A stretch of 64,000 nucleotides of DNA from Actinocatenispora thailandica (GTDB taxonomy: Bacteria > Actinomycetota > Actinomycetes > Mycobacteriales > Micromonosporaceae), in NCBI RefSeq assembly GCF_016865425.1, contig NZ_AP023355.1, positions 3,036,198-3,100,197 on the forward strand, in the 5' to 3' direction. The stretch's first letter is position 1; every line of letters starts with the position of its first letter. A program made the position numbers and the translations under genes. The notes beneath the pieces were generated by a model. It made no database searches, was not told where the DNA came from, and saw only the letters and a list, made by a program, of their open reading frames with translations. Shown here one piece after another: positions 26,067 to 34,885 of the stretch.

Positions 26067-26120
26067 GGATCCGACAGCCCGGATTCTTTACTGTTTCCCC
26101 TTCTGTCCTCGGAGGCCGTG

Positions 26121-27395
26121 ATGGCCGTTCCTGCCCTCCGGCGGTCGATGCTCGCCGCCGTCCTCGTCGCCCTGCTTCCGCTGCTCGCCGCCACTCCCGC
26201 CGCGGCCCAGTCGACCCCGGCCGCCACTCCCGCCGCGGACCGGCCGACCCCGGCCGCCACTCCCGCCGCGGACCGGCCGACCCCGGTCGCCGCTGCCGCC
26301 GCGGCGAGGTCGACCTCCGGCGCTGCCGGTACGGCGCGGCCGGGCGCCCCCGCCACCGCGACGTCCGGCCAAGGCGCCGTACAGCCGGACGCGGCCGGGT
26401 CGGTGTCGGTGTACGGGGCCTGGCACTGTTCCGACGACGCCTGCCTGTGGGGCACCGTGCGGGACATGACCCAGTTCGACGCGAACAACCACTGGTTGAT
26501 CGACCGCGGGGACGGTCGGCCGTCGGTCAACCTGGTCGTACTCAGCTTCGTCAATCCGTTGCGGCTGCTGAACCAGACCACCGACGCGCAGACCGCCGGC
26601 GGGGTTCCGGTCGGTATGGACCAGGCCGTCGTCGACTACTTCACCAGCCACGGGGTGCGGGTGATGCTGTCGATCGGTGGCATCACCTACGTCGACGACT
26701 GGAACACGGCACTGGCCACGAACGGCGCCCAACTCGGGCGCAACGCCGCCGCGGTGGCGCGCCGGCTGGGTGTCGGCATCGAGATCGACTACGAGGAGAG
26801 CAGCAACCCGAACCTGACCGGCCTGCAGGCGTTCGTCGACGCCTACCGGGCGGCCGTGCCGTACGACGCGTCCGGCGCCGATCCGGCGGCCCGGCTGACC
26901 ATCGACCTTGCCGCCGGTGACCGCTGGCTGATCGGCCTGACGCGGAAGGCGACGGCCGACTGGCTGCGCACCGACACGCCGGTACTGGACTACGCGAACG
27001 CGATGGTGCCCAGCCGGCAGCCGTCCACCGGTACCGCCGAATCGAACTGGACCGAGCATCTGGTCGGCAAGGCCACCTACAGTCCGCCGATCCCGCCGCT
27101 CGCGCCGGCCAAGTTCACCGGCAGTCTCTACATCGCCGAAGGCTCCAAGGTGCGCCCGGAGTGCACCGACTTCGCCGACTCGCTGCAGAGCTCGACCGGC
27201 GACTTCGTCCGGAACGCCGCGCCGCAGGGCGCCGGCGCCAGTACCGGCATGCTCGGGTACATGTTCTGGGCCGCCGAACGCCCGTCCACCCGCGGTGTGA
27301 CCACCGACCCGCCGAACACCTGCGAGGGTGGCGTCGGAGCCGGCGCCACCGCGTACTCGGTGCCGGTCCCGATGCCCGCCCTGCGCCAGGACTGA
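26121..27395 (+). CDS. Secreted GH18-like (chitinase superfamily) protein
   Basis: A 424-residue protein with a signal peptide (RSMLAAVLVALLPLLAATPAAAQ), then a Thr/Pro/Ala linker with a 33-base tandem repeat. A TIM-barrel follows: VMLSIGGITYVDDW (the SxGG strand) and GVGIEIDYEES, corresponding to the GH18 DxxDxDxE strand with Glu221-x-Asp223-x-Glu225. The last Glu is the likely acid. The tail GYMFWAAERPS fits the final barrel strand. Substrate (chitin, peptidoglycan-type GlcNAc polymer or other) is undetermined. ATG 26121 follows GGAGG; a GTG at 26118 is also in frame. Confidence 0.75.
   Translation: MAVPALRRSMLAAVLVALLPLLAATPAAAQSTPAATPAADRPTPAATPAADRPTPVAAAAAARSTSGAAGTARPGAPATATSGQGAVQPDAAGSVSVYGAWHCSDDACLWGTVRDMTQFDANNHWLIDRGDGRPSVNLVVLSFVNPLRLLNQTTDAQTAGGVPVGMDQAVVDYFTSHGVRVMLSIGGITYVDDWNTALATNGAQLGRNAAAVARRLGVGIEIDYEESSNPNLTGLQAFVDAYRAAVPYDASGADPAARLTIDLAAGDRWLIGLTRKATADWLRTDTPVLDYANAMVPSRQPSTGTAESNWTEHLVGKATYSPPIPPLAPAKFTGSLYIAEGSKVRPECTDFADSLQSSTGDFVRNAAPQGAGASTGMLGYMFWAAERPSTRGVTTDPPNTCEGGVGAGATAYSVPVPMPALRQD
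26187..26285 (+). repeat. 33-base tandem repeat in the GH18-like linker
   Basis: The block gccgccactcccgccgcgg occurs three times at a 33-base period, encoding PTPAATPAADR units between signal peptide and catalytic domain. Confidence 0.75.
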
Positions 27396-27484
27396 CGCCG
27401 GGCCGCACCGCGCACCTCGCCGATCTGGCTTCGTACCGTGGGAAGCCGGCGCATCATCGAGAGCGGCGACGGTGAGGTGCGCGG

Positions 27485-28606
27485 ATGGACTGGACGGAGA
27501 ACCTGACGCGGCGGGCCGGGGTGGATCCGGCTCCGCTGGCCCGGGCGGTGCGGCTGGTGGCCGGGCGCGGTGGCCGGGCCCAGCTGTGCGTGCTGCACGG
27601 TGACCGGGTGCTGGTGGACCGGTGCTTCGGCTGCCGGCCCGACTCGCTGTTCTGGCTGTTCTCGACCAGCAAACCGTTCGTGGCGTTGCTGGTGCACCGG
27701 CTGGCCGAGCAGGGGCTGCTGGGCCTGGACGAGCCGGTCGCGCGGTACTGGCCGGAGTTCGCGGCGCGCGGCAAGCAGCACGTCACCGTGCGGCACGTAC
27801 TGGCGCACCGGTCCGGCGTGCCGCTCGCGCACGGCAGCATCGCCGCGGATTCGCTCGCGATGGTGGACGGTCCCCGCTTCGTCCGCGCCCTGCAACGGTC
27901 CCGGCCGCGGTGGGCGGCCGGCGCGGTCCCGGCGTACCACATCATCAGCTACGGCTACCTGCTCGGCGAGCTGGTCCGCCGGGTGACGGGCCGGCCGGTC
28001 GGTGCGGTGCTGCGGGACGAGCTGCTGGATCCGTTGCGGTTGGGCGACATTCACCTCGGCCTGCCGGAGCCGCAGCGACACCGGGCGGTGCCGGTGCACA
28101 CCCGCGGCCGTACCCTGCCCGCCCGGTACTGGCTCAACCGGGACGCGCTGCGGGCGGCGCCGATCCCGGCGGCGGGTGTCTCGGCGACCGCGCACGACGT
28201 GGCGCTGTTCTACCGGATGCTGCTGCGCGGCGGCGACCTGGCCGGGTCGCGGGTACTCGCACCGGACAGCATCGCCGCCGCCCGGGAACCGTCGACCTCC
28301 GACACCGAACTGGACCGGCTGCTGCACGTGCCGGTGCGCTGGGCGCACGGGTTCCAGCTCGGCTCGGCGACGCCGGGCTCGCCGGCGGCGAACCCGCTGG
28401 GGCAGGCCAGCCACCGGGACGCGTTCGGCCACAACGGCTCCAACTGCTGTCTGGCCTGGGCCGACCCGACCCGTGACCTGGTGTTCGTGCACCTGGGGAA
28501 CGTGTTCACCGCCGGGCACGAGGGTGCCCGCTACCTCGCCGAGGTCTCCGACGCCGTGCTGGCGGCGGTGGACGGCGGCCGTAGGATCGGTGGCCGTGAG
28601 CGATGA
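27485..28606 (+). CDS. Serine hydrolase, beta-lactamase class C / esterase EstB family
   Basis: A 373-residue cytoplasmic-looking protein with Ser60-x-x-Lys63 in FSTSKPFVALLV, a Tyr151 motif in VPAYHIISYGYLLGEL and HNGSNCC near 318 in place of the KTG box. The fold covers the whole length. Members are esterases, D-aminopeptidases or lipid-tail hydrolases more often than true lactamases. No signal peptide argues against antibiotic resistance in the periplasm. The last codons overlap the HIT gene start by 11 bases. Confidence 0.88.
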   Translation: MDWTENLTRRAGVDPAPLARAVRLVAGRGGRAQLCVLHGDRVLVDRCFGCRPDSLFWLFSTSKPFVALLVHRLAEQGLLGLDEPVARYWPEFAARGKQHVTVRHVLAHRSGVPLAHGSIAADSLAMVDGPRFVRALQRSRPRWAAGAVPAYHIISYGYLLGELVRRVTGRPVGAVLRDELLDPLRLGDIHLGLPEPQRHRAVPVHTRGRTLPARYWLNRDALRAAPIPAAGVSATAHDVALFYRMLLRGGDLAGSRVLAPDSIAAAREPSTSDTELDRLLHVPVRWAHGFQLGSATPGSPAANPLGQASHRDAFGHNGSNCCLAWADPTRDLVFVHLGNVFTAGHEGARYLAEVSDAVLAAVDGGRRIGGRER

Positions 28607-29156
28607 GCAGGTGATCCGGCAGGACGGGGCGGGCGATCCGGACGAGCTGGAACGGCTCTGGACGCCGTTCCGGATGGCCTACATCCAGGGCGAGAACAAG
28701 CCGACCGGCCCGGCCGACGACCCGGCCGGCTGTCCGTTCTGCCGGGTGCCCACGCTGCCGGACGCCGAGGGCCTGGTGATCGCGCGTGGCTCCAGCGTCT
28801 ACGCGCTGCTCAACCTCTACCCGTACAACACCGGGCACCTGATGGTCTGCCCGTACCGGCACGTGCCCGACTACACCGATCTGACCGGCGCGGAGCTGGC
28901 CGAGTTCGGTACTTTCACGCAGACCGCGATGCGGGCGGTGCGCCGGGCCAGCGGCGCGGAGGGCTTCAACGTCGGGATGAACCAGGGCCCGGTCGGTGGT
29001 GCCGGCATCGCCGGCCACCTGCACCAGCACGTGGTGCCACGGTGGGGTGGCGACACGAACTTCATGCCGGTGATCGGGCACACCAAGGTGCTGCCGCAGT
29101 TGCTCGCCGACACCCGGACCCTGCTCGCCGACGCCTGGGCCGCGATCACCGGCTGA
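28596..29156 (+). CDS. HIT-family protein (Ap4A phosphorylase-like)
   Basis: A 186-residue protein with the histidine triad GHLHQHVVPRW, an N-terminal CPFC (zinc or structural) and LLNLYPYNTGHLMVCPYRHV. The mycobacterial orthologue beside pgsA (Rv2613c) is described as a diadenosine-tetraphosphate phosphorylase, and the layout here matches it. GTG 28596 is chosen because the HIT N-terminal segment begins soon after; a GTG at 28590 is also in frame. Normally adjacent to pgsA, here separated from it by 5.7 kb. Confidence 0.92.
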   Translation: MSDEQVIRQDGAGDPDELERLWTPFRMAYIQGENKPTGPADDPAGCPFCRVPTLPDAEGLVIARGSSVYALLNLYPYNTGHLMVCPYRHVPDYTDLTGAELAEFGTFTQTAMRAVRRASGAEGFNVGMNQGPVGGAGIAGHLHQHVVPRWGGDTNFMPVIGHTKVLPQLLADTRTLLADAWAAITG

Positions 29157-29165
29157 TCGGTCCGT

Positions 29166-29879
29166 TCACCGCTCGGGCGGCGGGGGACGGCGCAGGTCGT
29201 GGCGGCGGGCGTGGCCGAGGTTGGCGACCGCCATCGCCACCACGGTCACCAGGTACAGCTGGCCGAGGACCGCTTCGGAGGCGGCGACCATCCGGCCCAG
29301 GTCGCCGCGTGCCACCAGGTCGCCGTAGCCGGTCGTGGTGATCGTGACGAGGCTGAAGTACAGGTAGTCCACGGCGCGCTCGCCGCCGGTTCCGGCGAAG
29401 AACGGTGGCCGGGCCGCGCCGATCAGCCCGAACGCGTCCGCGTAGCCGACGGCGACGAGCAGGTACACGCTCAGCGCGGCGGTGATGGTGGCCAGCGTGA
29501 TGCGTGGCGACCGCCCGACCCGGGCCAGTACCAGCGCGATGGTGGCGGCGACCAGCAACAGCGTCAGGATGTCGCCGATGATCGCCAGCGGCTGGGATCC
29601 GGTGACGGCCGCGGCCAGTAGCGCCGCCACCGCCGCGGCGCCGACCGGCGCGGCCGCGCGGACCAGCCGGGTCGGGTAGCCCGCGGTGTGGATCGCGAAC
29701 AGCAGGGCGAGCGTCAACAGGACGACGGCGCCGGCACCGCCAACCCCGCCGAATCCGGTGCCGATCAGGGACAGCAGCACCGCGAGCAGGACGACCCCGT
29801 AGGCGTCCGGCTGCTGGGTTCGCCGCCAGAGCCGGCGCAGCCGACCGGCCGGTACGACGGGCTGCGGCGTGTCCGACAT
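29166..29879 (-). CDS. Two-pore-type potassium channel protein
   Basis: A 237-residue membrane protein with an N-terminal bundle of about four helices and a C-terminal pore-loop domain. The selectivity filter TITTTGYGDLVARGD is intact, preceded by YLYFSLV and followed by the last helix LGQLYLVTVVAMAVANL. There is no RCK/TrkA domain. ATG 29879. It converges with the HIT gene, 9 bases apart. Confidence 0.92.
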   Translation of the reverse strand: MSDTPQPVVPAGRLRRLWRRTQQPDAYGVVLLAVLLSLIGTGFGGVGGAGAVVLLTLALLFAIHTAGYPTRLVRAAAPVGAAAVAALLAAAVTGSQPLAIIGDILTLLLVAATIALVLARVGRSPRITLATITAALSVYLLVAVGYADAFGLIGAARPPFFAGTGGERAVDYLYFSLVTITTTGYGDLVARGDLGRMVAASEAVLGQLYLVTVVAMAVANLGHARRHDLRRPPPPER

Positions 29880-29983
29880 GGCTCCAGCATCCCAGCGCGA
29901 CCGGTACGGATCTCGCGTTCGGCGCAGGCTCGCCGGCGCTGGCGTGAGGTGCGTCCCGATCGAGCGGGATCGATCACCGCGAC

Positions 29984-30008
29984 TATATTAGTTAGCAGCA
30001 AGCAACTA
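29984..30008 (+). promoter_or_regulatory. MFS exporter promoter with overlapping inverted repeat
   Basis: A -10-like TATATT (29984-29989) abuts the inverted repeat TAGTT (29989-29993) / AACTA (30004-30008). A repressor binding at the transcription start fits MarR-type control by the regulator encoded after the exporter. Inferred. Confidence 0.45.
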
Positions 30009-30035
30009 GCATGGCGTGCGGGAGGTTGTGCACGC

Positions 30036-31772
30036 ATGTCAGAGGCTGCCGTGTCGCAGGCCGCATCAGGTCGTCGGAACCGGTTCGATCGGGACCACCC
30101 GCGCTACAAGTGGGTGGCGCTGTCCAACACCACGGTGGGCATGCTGCTCGCCACCATCAACGCGTCCATCGTGATCATCTCGCTGCCGGCGATCTTCCGC
30201 GGCATCGGTCTCAACCCGCTCGAACCCGGCAACGTCAGCTACCTGCTGTGGATGATCATGGGGTTCCTGCTGGTCTCGGCCGTGCTGGTGGTGTCGGTCG
30301 GGCGGCTCGGCGACATGTTCGGCCGGGTCAAGATCTACAACGGCGGCTTCGTCGTGTTCACCGTCGCGTCCATCGCACTGTCGCTGGATCCGTTCCACGC
30401 CAGTTCCGGTGCGCTGTGGCTGATCGCCTGGCGGGTGGTGCAGGGTGTCGGCGGCGCGATGCTGTTCGCCAACTCCACCGCGATCCTGACCGACGCGTTC
30501 CACGAGAAGCAGCGCGGCATGGCGCTGGGCGTCAACCAGGTCGCCGCGATCGCCGGCTCGTTCGTCGGGCTGGTCATCGGCGGCGTGCTGTCGGAGTACC
30601 ACTGGCGGCTGGTGTTCCTGGTCAGCGTCCCGATCGGGGTGATCGGCACGATCTGGTCGTACACCTCGCTGCGGGAGCTGGGGCAGCGCAAACGCGAGTC
30701 GCTGGACTGGCCGGGCAACATCACCTTCGCCGCCGGGCTGTCCGTGCTGCTCGCCGCCATCACCTACGGCATCCAGCCGTACCGGTCGCACGCCACCGGC
30801 TGGACCAACCCGAAGGTCGATGCCGGCCTGGCCCTGGGCGTCGCCCTGCTCGTCGCGTTCTGCATCATCGAGAGCAAGGTGCGCGAGCCGATGTTCCGGC
30901 TCAGCCTGTTCAGGATCCCGCGGTTCTCCGCCGGCAGCCTCGCGGTGCTGCTGTCCGCGATCGGCCGCGGCGGCCTGCAGTTCATGCTGATCATCTGGCT
31001 GCAGGGCATCTGGCTGCCGCTGCACGGCTACGACTTCGTCGACACGCCGCTGTGGGCCGGCATCTACATGCTGCCGCTGACCATCGGCTTCCTGCTCGCC
31101 GGCCCGGTGTCGGGGTACCTGTCCGACCGGTTCGGGCAGCGCGTCTTCGCCTCCGGTGGGCTGGTCATCGTGGCCTGCACGTTCCTCGGGATGATGCTGC
31201 TGCCGGTCGACTTCCCGTACTGGATCTTCGCCCTGCTGCTGTTCGTCAACGGAGTCGGTTCGGGCATCTTCTCCTCGCCGAACACCTCGCGGGTGATGAG
31301 CAGCGTGCCCGCCCACCAGCGCGGTGCCGCCGCCGGCATGCGCGGCACGTTCCAGAACTCCGGCCAGGCACTCTCGATCGGCATCTTCTTCTCGCTGATG
31401 ATCGTCGGGCTGGCCGCCACGCTGCCGACCGCGCTCACCCACGGGCTGGAGCAGCAGGGCGTACCGGCCGCCACCGCGCAGCAGGTGGGCGATTTGCCGC
31501 CGGTGGGCAGCCTGTTCGCCGCGTTCCTCGGGTACAACCCGATCCGCAGCCTGGTGCCGCCGAGCGTGCTGCACCAGCTGACCCAGCACCAGCAGGACAC
31601 CCTGCTCGGCAAGGAGTTCTTCCCGCACCTGATCTCCGGCCCGGTACATCAGGGACTGGTCGTGGTGTTCACCGCCGCGGCGATCATGATGCTCGTCGGC
31701 GCGGTCGCGTCGACCTTCGACGGCCGCCGGAACCGGCGCACCGAAAGCGACCCGACCAGGGCCGATGCGTAA
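30036..31772 (+). CDS. MFS drug exporter, DHA2 (EmrB/QacA) family, 14 helices
   Basis: A 578-residue transporter. Motifs include NTTVGMLLATINASIVIISL (helix 1, family hallmark), WMIMGFLLVSAVLVVSVGRL, GDMFGRVKIYNGGF (motif A), and the later GSGIFSSPNTSRVMSSVPAHQRGAAAGMRGT loop. ATG 30036 is preceded by GGGAGG at 10 bases. It probably exports toxic or antibiotic compounds. Followed 45 bases later by a MarR regulator in the same direction, an autoregulated exporter arrangement. Confidence 0.93.
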   Translation: MSEAAVSQAASGRRNRFDRDHPRYKWVALSNTTVGMLLATINASIVIISLPAIFRGIGLNPLEPGNVSYLLWMIMGFLLVSAVLVVSVGRLGDMFGRVKIYNGGFVVFTVASIALSLDPFHASSGALWLIAWRVVQGVGGAMLFANSTAILTDAFHEKQRGMALGVNQVAAIAGSFVGLVIGGVLSEYHWRLVFLVSVPIGVIGTIWSYTSLRELGQRKRESLDWPGNITFAAGLSVLLAAITYGIQPYRSHATGWTNPKVDAGLALGVALLVAFCIIESKVREPMFRLSLFRIPRFSAGSLAVLLSAIGRGGLQFMLIIWLQGIWLPLHGYDFVDTPLWAGIYMLPLTIGFLLAGPVSGYLSDRFGQRVFASGGLVIVACTFLGMMLLPVDFPYWIFALLLFVNGVGSGIFSSPNTSRVMSSVPAHQRGAAAGMRGTFQNSGQALSIGIFFSLMIVGLAATLPTALTHGLEQQGVPAATAQQVGDLPPVGSLFAAFLGYNPIRSLVPPSVLHQLTQHQQDTLLGKEFFPHLISGPVHQGLVVVFTAAAIMMLVGAVASTFDGRRNRRTESDPTRADA

Positions 31773-31817
31773 CGTGCCGGTGGATAGGGTGGGGCATCCG
31801 CGCTGAGGACGAGGGGA

Positions 31818-32303
31818 ATGGCAGTGTCCGAGAAGCCTGCGGCGGCCGCCGCTGCCGACCCGGTGCCCGCCGCCGACCCCACCGCGCCGTACGCGGCGGA
31901 CGCCGCCGGGCTGTTCGTCGCGATGGCGCGGCTCAACCGGCTGGTGCGCCGCAAGGCCCCGGCACAGCTCGGGCACTCCGCCGTGGCGGTGCTCGCCACG
32001 GTCGTGTGGTCCGGTCCGCTGCGACCCAGCGACCTCGCGGCGCGGGAGGGCGTCAGCGCGCCGACCATGACCCGGGTGCTGTCCGGTCTGGAGGCCGGCG
32101 GCTACGCGGTGCGGGAACCCGATCCGGCCGACGGCCGGGCCAGCCTGGTGCGCGCCACCGCCGAGGGCGCCGCGCTGGTCCAGGGCAACCGCTCGGCGCG
32201 CTCCCGGGTGCTGCAGGAACGCATCGCCGCCCTGTCCGACGAGCAGCGGGCGGCGCTGCGTGCCGCGCTGCCGGCGTTGCAGGCGCTGTCCGGCGACGAC
32301 TGA
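31818..32303 (+). CDS. MarR-family transcriptional regulator
   Basis: A 161-residue protein with a winged helix: SAVAVLATVVWSGPLRPSDLAA, SAPTMTRVLSGLEAGGYA, and the wing DPADGRASLV. N- and C-terminal helices form the dimer interface. The alanine/proline-rich first 25 residues are variable. Most likely represses the preceding exporter gene through the repeat near 29989-30008. Confidence 0.92.
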   Translation: MAVSEKPAAAAAADPVPAADPTAPYAADAAGLFVAMARLNRLVRRKAPAQLGHSAVAVLATVVWSGPLRPSDLAAREGVSAPTMTRVLSGLEAGGYAVREPDPADGRASLVRATAEGAALVQGNRSARSRVLQERIAALSDEQRAALRAALPALQALSGDD

Positions 32304-32326
32304 CGGCGCGGCACCCCGCGGTCCCC

Positions 32327-32352
32327 GGCCCGGGCGACCGATGCGCCGGGCC
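32327..32352. terminator. Bidirectional hairpin between marR and EF-G2 gene
   Basis: GGCCCGG / CCGGGCC stem, extendable by a CG pair past a bulge, between two converging genes. Confidence 0.6.
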
Positions 32353-32375
32353 CGTGTTCCAGCGCCCGGGGGCTG

Positions 32376-34571
32376 TCAGCGCGCCGCGTGCTCGGCGCGG
32401 ATGTTCTCCGCGAGCTGCGCCGGCATCGGCTCGTACCGGACGAAGTGGCGGGTGAAGCTGCCGGTGCCGCTGGTCATCGAGCGCAGTTCGATGGCGTAGC
32501 GCAACAGCTCGGTCGCCGGCACCTCGGCCCGCACCAGGGTGCGCTCGCCCGGCTCCTGCTCGGTCCCGAGCACCCGGCCGCGCCGGCCGGACAGATCGGA
32601 CAGCACCGTACCGACGTGGTTGTCCGGTACCAGCACCGCCACCTCGTCGAGCGGCTCCAGCAGCGTCACCCCGGCCTTGGCCGCCGCGTCCTTGAGCGCC
32701 AGCGCGCCCGCGGTCTGGAACGCCGCGTCCGACGAGTCGACCGAGTGCGCCTTGCCGTCGGTGAGAGTGACCCGCACGTCCACCACCGGGAACCCGGCCG
32801 ACAAACCCGCGGCGAGCTGGTTGACCACGCCCTTCTCCACGCTCGGGATGTACTGGTGCGGCACCGCGCCGCCGACCACCTTGTCCAGGTACTCGAAGCC
32901 GCTGCCGGACGGCAGCGGCGCCACCTCGATGTCGCACACCGCGTACTGTCCGTGCCCGCCGGACTGTTTGACGTGCCGGCCGTGCCCGACGCCGGTGGCG
33001 GCGAACGTCTCGCGCAGCGCCACCCGGACCGGCTCGGTGTCGATCTCGGCGCCGCCGGCCCGCAACCGGTCGAGCACCACGTCGGCGTGCGCCTCGCCCA
33101 TGCACCACAGCACCAGTTGCCGGGTCTCGGCGTTGCGCTCCAGCCGCAGCGTCGGATCGCCGGCCACCAGTCGCGCCATGTTGCGGGCCAGCGCGTCCTC
33201 GTCCGAGCGGGTGTGCGCGACGATCGCCACCGGCAGCAGCGGCTCGGGCATCTGCCACTGCTCGATCAGCAGCGGATCGGACTTCGCCGAGATCGTGTCG
33301 CCGGTCTCCGCGGTGCCGGACTTGGTCACCGCGCACAGGTCGCCGGCGACGCAGCGCGGCACCTCGCGCAGCGCGGTACCGAGGGGGGAGTAGAGGTGCG
33401 CGATCCGCTCGTCCGCGTCGTGGTCGGGGTGGCCGCGCTCGGCCAACCCGTGCCCGGCGACGTGTACCGCCACCTCCGGGGTCAGCGTGCCGGAGAACAC
33501 CCGCACCAGCGAGACCCGGCCGACGTACGGGTCGATCGTCGTCTTGACCACCTCGGCGACCAGCGGACCGGCCGGATCCGCGGTCAGCGGGTCGCGCGGC
33601 GAGCCGTCCAGGTCGGTGACCGCGGGCAGGTTGTGCTCGGTCGGGCCGGGGAAACCGCGCACGATGCCGGACAGCACCGAGTCCAGCCCGACCGAACTCG
33701 GCGCGTCCACCGGAATCACCGGGTAGAACGATCCGCGCGCCACCGCCTTCTCCAGGTCGGTGATCAGGGTGGCCTCGTCGATCGCCTCGCCGTCGAGGTA
33801 CCGGTCCATCAGGGTCTCGTCCTCGCTCTCGGCGATGATCCCCTCGATCAGCGCGTTGCGCGCCTCCTCGATCGCCTCGACGTGCGCGGCCTGCGCCGGC
33901 TGCTCGGCCGGCGGGTACCCGTTGCTGTAGTCGAACACCGTCTGGGTGAGCAGGCCGATGAGCCCAACGACCGGTTCGCCGGCGTCCTCCGGGGCATCGG
34001 CGGCTCGCTCACCGTGCACCGGCAGGTACAGCGGGAGTACGCCCTCGCCGAACACCCGCTGGCACAGCGCGACGGTCTCGTCGAAGTCGGCGCGCGGCGC
34101 GTCCAACCGGGTCACCACCACGCCGCGAGGCAGGCCGACCGCGGCGCACTCGTCCCACAGTGCGATCGTCGCCGCATCCATCCCGTCGACCGCGGAGACC
34201 ACGAACAGTGCCGCGTCCGCCGCCCGCAACCCGGCCCGCAGCTCACCGACGAAGTCGGAGTAGCCGGGCGTGTCCAGAAAGTTGATCTTGGTGTCGCCGA
34301 CCACGACCGGTGCCACCGCGAGGTTGACCGAACGCTGCTGGCGCACGGCCGCCGGGTCGGCGTCGCAGGCCGTACTCCCGTCGGTGACCGTGCCGGCCCG
34401 CTCGATCGTGCCGGTGGCCTGCAGCAGCGCCTCCACCAGCGTCGTCTTCCCGACTCCGGAATGCCCGACCAGCACCACGTTGCGCAGGTTGCGCGGATCA
34501 TCGACCACCGGCCCAGGGCCGGCGGCTCCCTTCTCGGACCCTTTCTGCGGGCCCGTGCCTCGCTGTGCCAT
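32376..34571 (-). CDS. Elongation factor G-like protein EF-G2
   Basis: A 731-residue translational GTPase relative. The G1 loop is GHSGVGKTTL, G3 is DTPGYSDFVGEL, and G4 reads TRLD instead of NKxD, as in divergent EF-G2/FusA2 proteins. EF-G domains II-V follow (VGGAVPHQYIPSVEKG is the domain IV signature). The G2 switch is also non-canonical. EF-G2 does not replace EF-G in translocation in studied actinobacteria, and its role is unclear. ATG 34571. Divergent from the PIM-lipid operon. Confidence 0.93.
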   Translation of the reverse strand: MAQRGTGPQKGSEKGAAGPGPVVDDPRNLRNVVLVGHSGVGKTTLVEALLQATGTIERAGTVTDGSTACDADPAAVRQQRSVNLAVAPVVVGDTKINFLDTPGYSDFVGELRAGLRAADAALFVVSAVDGMDAATIALWDECAAVGLPRGVVVTRLDAPRADFDETVALCQRVFGEGVLPLYLPVHGERAADAPEDAGEPVVGLIGLLTQTVFDYSNGYPPAEQPAQAAHVEAIEEARNALIEGIIAESEDETLMDRYLDGEAIDEATLITDLEKAVARGSFYPVIPVDAPSSVGLDSVLSGIVRGFPGPTEHNLPAVTDLDGSPRDPLTADPAGPLVAEVVKTTIDPYVGRVSLVRVFSGTLTPEVAVHVAGHGLAERGHPDHDADERIAHLYSPLGTALREVPRCVAGDLCAVTKSGTAETGDTISAKSDPLLIEQWQMPEPLLPVAIVAHTRSDEDALARNMARLVAGDPTLRLERNAETRQLVLWCMGEAHADVVLDRLRAGGAEIDTEPVRVALRETFAATGVGHGRHVKQSGGHGQYAVCDIEVAPLPSGSGFEYLDKVVGGAVPHQYIPSVEKGVVNQLAAGLSAGFPVVDVRVTLTDGKAHSVDSSDAAFQTAGALALKDAAAKAGVTLLEPLDEVAVLVPDNHVGTVLSDLSGRRGRVLGTEQEPGERTLVRAEVPATELLRYAIELRSMTSGTGSFTRHFVRYEPMPAQLAENIRAEHAAR

Positions 34572-34885
34572 CCTGCTACCTCCCGTGCCGGGCCGTCACC
34601 GTCGCCGTGGCGGATGCTCACGCACCGCCTGCCGCCGATCACACACCCACACCACTACCGACACAACCCCGACGCGCCTGGCGGACACCGGCGCCGTAAC
34701 GGTACGGGTGGACCATCGCACCGGATGCCGCCGGCCCGGCTGGCAACACGCTGAGTGCCGGGTACGGTGCGCTGCACGCCATGGTCGACAACCCGTTAAG
34801 GTGGGATGTCGCGCCCGCCGGCGGGTGCGGGCGTCCGGCCGGAGCGGGTGCGCCGGGGCGGATATCCCAACATCCTGGCGGGAGC
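34572..34885. other. Divergent intergenic region EF-G2 / pgsA
   Basis: 314 bases without a supported gene. An in-frame ATG at 34781 could extend pgsA by 35 residues, but the extension is low-complexity and lacks a ribosome site. GGGAG directly precedes ATG 34886. No convincing -10/-35 pairs were seen. Confidence 0.5.

Noticed and set aside
27485-28606. Antibiotic-resistance beta-lactamase
   Set aside because: It has the class C fold and SxxK, but no signal peptide and no KTG box, so it fits the esterase/peptidase relatives better.
34781-34885. 35-residue N-terminal extension of pgsA from ATG 34781
   Set aside because: The extension is Gly/Pro/Arg-rich without a ribosome site, whereas GGGAG precedes ATG 34886, where the conserved protein begins.
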